NCBI GenBank assembly: GCA_002068375.1
Contig: MVZL01000011.1
Span: 1 to 17,518, forward strand
From: Tenericutes bacterium ADurb.BinA155
GTDB taxonomy: Bacteria; Bacillota_I; Bacilli_A; RFN20; CAG-826
Direction: 5' to 3'
DNA: 17,518 bases
Positions 15,188-17,518 of this stretch are shown in pieces. The translations under genes were made by a program, and so were the position numbers. The notes under the pieces were generated by a model that saw nothing but the letters and a program-made list of their open reading frames with translations, did not search any database and was not told the origin of the DNA. Within the stretch, counting starts at the first letter, position 1, and the number at the start of each line of letters is the position of its first letter.

Positions 15188-17239
15188 TCAGATGTCGAGG
15201 TTCTTCACGAACTTCGCATTCTGTTGGATGTATGCGCGGCGCGGTTCAACATCATCGCCCATTAAGTCGGTGAATGCCTTTTCGGCATCGGCGGCATCTT
15301 CGACGGTGATCCGGATCATCTTGCGGGCCTTTGGGTCCATAGTGGTTTCCCAGAGCTGCTGGGCGTCCATTTCGCCGAGTCCCTTATAACGCTGGAACGG
15401 ATAGCCGGCTTTGAGTTGAAGGTCTTTCTTCAAGACTTCGAGCTGAGCGTCGTTATAGGCGTAATACGGCGATCCTTTGTAATCGATCTTGTAGAGAGGC
15501 GGCTGGGCGATATAAACGTAACCGCCATCGAGCAACGGCCGCATGAAGCGGTAGAAGAACGTGAGTAAAAGAATCCGAATGTGGTCACCATCGACATCGG
15601 CATCGGTCATGATGACGATCTTGTGGTAACGGATCTTAGTCACATCGAAATTATCGCGAATTCCCGCGCCGATCGCGGTGATCATGTTCCCGATTTCGGC
15701 GTTGGCCCAAATCCGGTCTTCCCGCGCCTTTTCGACGTTCAAGATTTTGCCACGGAGCGGCAGAATCGCTTGGGTTTCCCGATCGCGGCCGTTTTTAGCG
15801 GATCCACCAGCGGAGTTACCCTCGACGATGTAGAGTTCGCAAATTTCCGGATCGCGGGAGCTGCAGTCGGCGAGTTTGCCCGGGAGGGTGGTGATTTCAA
15901 GCGCGCTCTTCCGAATCTTTTCACGGGCAACTCTCGCGGCATCGCGGGCTTTCGAAGCGAGCTGAACTTTCTCGATGATGGCTTTGGCTTCCGCGGGGTG
16001 TTCGAGCAAGAAGGTCTTAAGATCATTGCCAACGATCGTGGAAACGATCTTCCGGACTTCGGAGTTGCCGAGTTTGGTCTTGGTCTGGCCTTCGTATTGC
16101 GGGTTCGGGTGTTTGACCGAAACGACGCAGGTAAGACCTTCGCGGCAATCGTCGCCAGTGAAGTTGTCTTGGTCTTCTTTGAGGAATTTGAACTGACGGG
16201 CGTAATCATTAAGGACCCGGGAAAGCGCGAGGTTTAAGCCCTCGACGTGGGTGCCGCCTTCCTTGGTCGAAATGTTGTTGCAGAAGGAATAAATCCCATC
16301 ACCCGAATACGAATCGGTCCACTGCAGCGAGATTTCGGCGTAGATCCGTTCGACCGTCTTCCCATCGACCAAGGTAACGTCTTCCGCCCCTTGGCAATAA
16401 ATCACGGTCGGGTTGATCGGAAGTTTGTTCTGGTTGATGTAAGCGACGTACTCTTTGATGCCGCCTTCATAGAAGAAGGTTTCACTGACCGGAGTTTCGC
16501 CCCGGTTATCGGTCAGGGTGATTTTGATGCCGCCATTTAAGAAGGCCATCTGACGGAGGTGGTTCTTGATGGTGTCGTAATCATAGACCGTGGTCTCCGT
16601 GAAAATCGTGGGATCCGGTTGGAAGGTGACGATGGTGCCGCGCTTGGTGGTATCGCCCACCCGTTTCAAATGTTCTTGATAGTGGCCGCCGTCTTGGAAG
16701 TGGATGAAATATTCTCCGCCGTTCTGGAAAACGCGGACATCCATCCAGGAGCTGAGGGCGTTAACAACTGAGGCGCCAACGCCATGGAGGCCGCCCGAGA
16801 CTTTGTAACCGCCGCCTTCGCCGAACTTGCCGCCGGCGTGCAGGATGGTGAAGCAGGTCTCGACGCCGGATAAGCCGGACTTCGCGACGATGTCAGTCGG
16901 GACACCCCGGCCATCGTCTTCGACGGTGACGGAGTCGCCCTTATTGATCGTGACTTCGATGTTTTTGCAATAACCGGCGAGGGCTTCATCGATCGAGTTA
17001 TCGACGATTTCCCACACGAGGTGGTGCAAGCCGGCCGCCGCGGTCGTTGCGATATACATGCCCGGGCGTTTCCGAACCGCCTCGAGGCCTTCAAGGACCT
17101 GAATGTTGCTCGCAGTGTAGGCTTCTTGAACCTTTTCAAGTTCCTTCTCGTTCGCAACCGAGTCCTCCTTATAAGTGAACTTATCCTCTTCGGCAAGAGG
17201 TCCGCTCACTTTCTTTTCGTCTTTGATTTCGTCTGCCAT
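15188..17239 (-). CDS. gyrB: DNA gyrase subunit B
   Basis: The ATPase subunit of gyrase, 683 residues. The GHKL ATP site shows EIVDNSIDEA with catalytic Glu77 and Asn81, DDGRGVP (108-114) and the lid GGKFGEGGGYKVSGGLHGVGASVVN. The transducer has the QTKTKLGNSEVR sequence, and the TOPRIM domain has VEGNSAGGSAK, PLRGKILNVEKAR and DADVDGDHIR, followed by the C-terminal RYKGLGEM. Asn475 in EGNSAGG stands where most GyrB proteins have Asp (E. coli 426). There is an extra charged N-terminal stretch of about 35 residues compared with E. coli. AGGAGG (17247-17252) lies inside the end of recF, 7 nt before the ATG, and only 2 nt separate the genes. It forms an operon with recF upstream and gyrA downstream. 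Confidence 0.98.
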   Translation of the reverse strand: MADEIKDEKKVSGPLAEEDKFTYKEDSVANEKELEKVQEAYTASNIQVLEGLEAVRKRPGMYIATTAAAGLHHLVWEIVDNSIDEALAGYCKNIEVTINKGDSVTVEDDGRGVPTDIVAKSGLSGVETCFTILHAGGKFGEGGGYKVSGGLHGVGASVVNALSSWMDVRVFQNGGEYFIHFQDGGHYQEHLKRVGDTTKRGTIVTFQPDPTIFTETTVYDYDTIKNHLRQMAFLNGGIKITLTDNRGETPVSETFFYEGGIKEYVAYINQNKLPINPTVIYCQGAEDVTLVDGKTVERIYAEISLQWTDSYSGDGIYSFCNNISTKEGGTHVEGLNLALSRVLNDYARQFKFLKEDQDNFTGDDCREGLTCVVSVKHPNPQYEGQTKTKLGNSEVRKIVSTIVGNDLKTFLLEHPAEAKAIIEKVQLASKARDAARVAREKIRKSALEITTLPGKLADCSSRDPEICELYIVEGNSAGGSAKNGRDRETQAILPLRGKILNVEKAREDRIWANAEIGNMITAIGAGIRDNFDVTKIRYHKIVIMTDADVDGDHIRILLLTFFYRFMRPLLDGGYVYIAQPPLYKIDYKGSPYYAYNDAQLEVLKKDLQLKAGYPFQRYKGLGEMDAQQLWETTMDPKARKMIRITVEDAADAEKAFTDLMGDDVEPRRAYIQQNAKFVKNLDI

Positions 17240-17241
17240 GG

Positions 17242-17518
17242 TTAATTCCTCCTAATGGCTTTATTCGCGGATACGTCGATGATCGACGCTCCTTCGATGT
17301 CTAATTGGGTCGCGGTGATGAAGACCTGCTGGAGTCCTTTGGTGAACTGAAGGAGGGCCTTCTGGTGATCAAGATCGAGCTCGCTTGTCGCGTCATCGAG
17401 CACGCAGATCGGTTTCTTGCCTTCGTCTTCGATCAAGAAGAAAGGGGCAAATTTCAAGGCTAAGACCGCTAACCGGTTCTCGCCTTGGCTTCCATAGTCC
17501 GCGACATTCTTCCCATTC
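17242..17518 (-). CDS. recF: DNA replication and repair protein RecF, C-terminal part (runs off the right edge)
   Basis: Only the last 91 codons are present. RecF is an SMC-like ATPase that helps RecO and RecR load RecA at single-strand gaps. The visible part carries the ABC signature region DYGSQGENRLAVLALKFA, the Walker B/D-loop ICVLDDATSELD (RecF standard: LLLDDVLSELD) and the C-terminal QVFITATQLD. The frame is open to the window edge, and no start is present here. The TAA stop (17242-17244) overlaps the spacer between the gyrB ribosome site and its start, showing tight coupling. The order recF-gyrB-gyrA is the usual one beside dnaA-dnaN, so the origin is likely to the right. Confidence 0.95.
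   Translation of the reverse strand, partial: NGKNVADYGSQGENRLAVLALKFAPFFLIEDEGKKPICVLDDATSELDLDHQKALLQFTKGLQQVFITATQLDIEGASIIDVSANKAIRRN

Noticed and set aside
15581..16237. A 218-codon plus-strand open frame opposite gyrB
   Set aside because: It is a mirror of the conserved gyrB coding frame, has no ribosome site, and its product resembles nothing; gyrB itself carries all expected motifs.

Overview
This window looks like chromosomal DNA from a member of the Bacillota/Mollicutes-adjacent Bacilli (an RF39/Acholeplasma/Erysipelotrichales-like lineage; this placement is inference). The evidence is the order recF-gyrB-gyrA followed by serS, strong AGGAGG Shine-Dalgarno sites, and a very short signal recognition particle (SRP) RNA without an Alu domain, as in Mollicutes rather than Bacillus. 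TGA is a normal stop codon here (it ends gyrA, gyrB and the ABC transporter gene), so the mycoplasma genetic code does not apply. Base composition is roughly balanced, not AT-rich. Because recF-gyrB-gyrA normally lies just downstream of dnaA-dnaN, the replication origin is probably a little beyond the right edge.

Layout. Minus strand, right block (10087-17518): the end of recF, then gyrB, gyrA, a GT-B-type glycosyltransferase and serS. They form one tightly packed run with 1-4 nt overlaps or gaps of at most 18 nt, ending at a bidirectional hairpin terminator (10047-10081). Plus strand, centre (7703-10033): a three-gene cassette made of a membrane-anchored regulator with two helix-turn-helix domains, a 73-residue winged-helix-like protein behind a structured leader that can hide its ribosome binding site, and a four-helix membrane protein. 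Minus strand, left-centre (5769-7586): a promoter, the 4.5S-type SRP RNA, tadA and an unknown lipoprotein. Minus strand, left (1-5701): a promoter/operator region, a MacB-like fused ABC transporter, a P-type cation ATPase and the start of psuG, all three genes overlapping.

How the genes work together. The right block serves DNA replication and topology plus serine tRNA charging. The central cassette has the architecture of a cell-envelope sensor and regulator set; no function can be named from sequence alone. The left operon couples an exporter-type ABC protein to cation transport and pseudouridine-5'-phosphate breakdown.

The points most worth checking are: gyrase residues of the quinolone-resistance type in both GyrA (Leu at E. 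coli position 87) and GyrB (Asn at E. coli position 426); the Shine-Dalgarno-hiding leader in front of the small HTH gene; the double-HTH transmembrane regulator; the 23-bp dyad over the ABC operon promoter; and a seryl-tRNA synthetase with a diverged motif 2 loop.

No non-coding stretch exceeds 300 bases. The longest are 9089-9222, 7572-7702 and 5650-5768, and their contents are listed. No tRNA, rRNA, CRISPR array, insertion sequence or prophage gene was seen.
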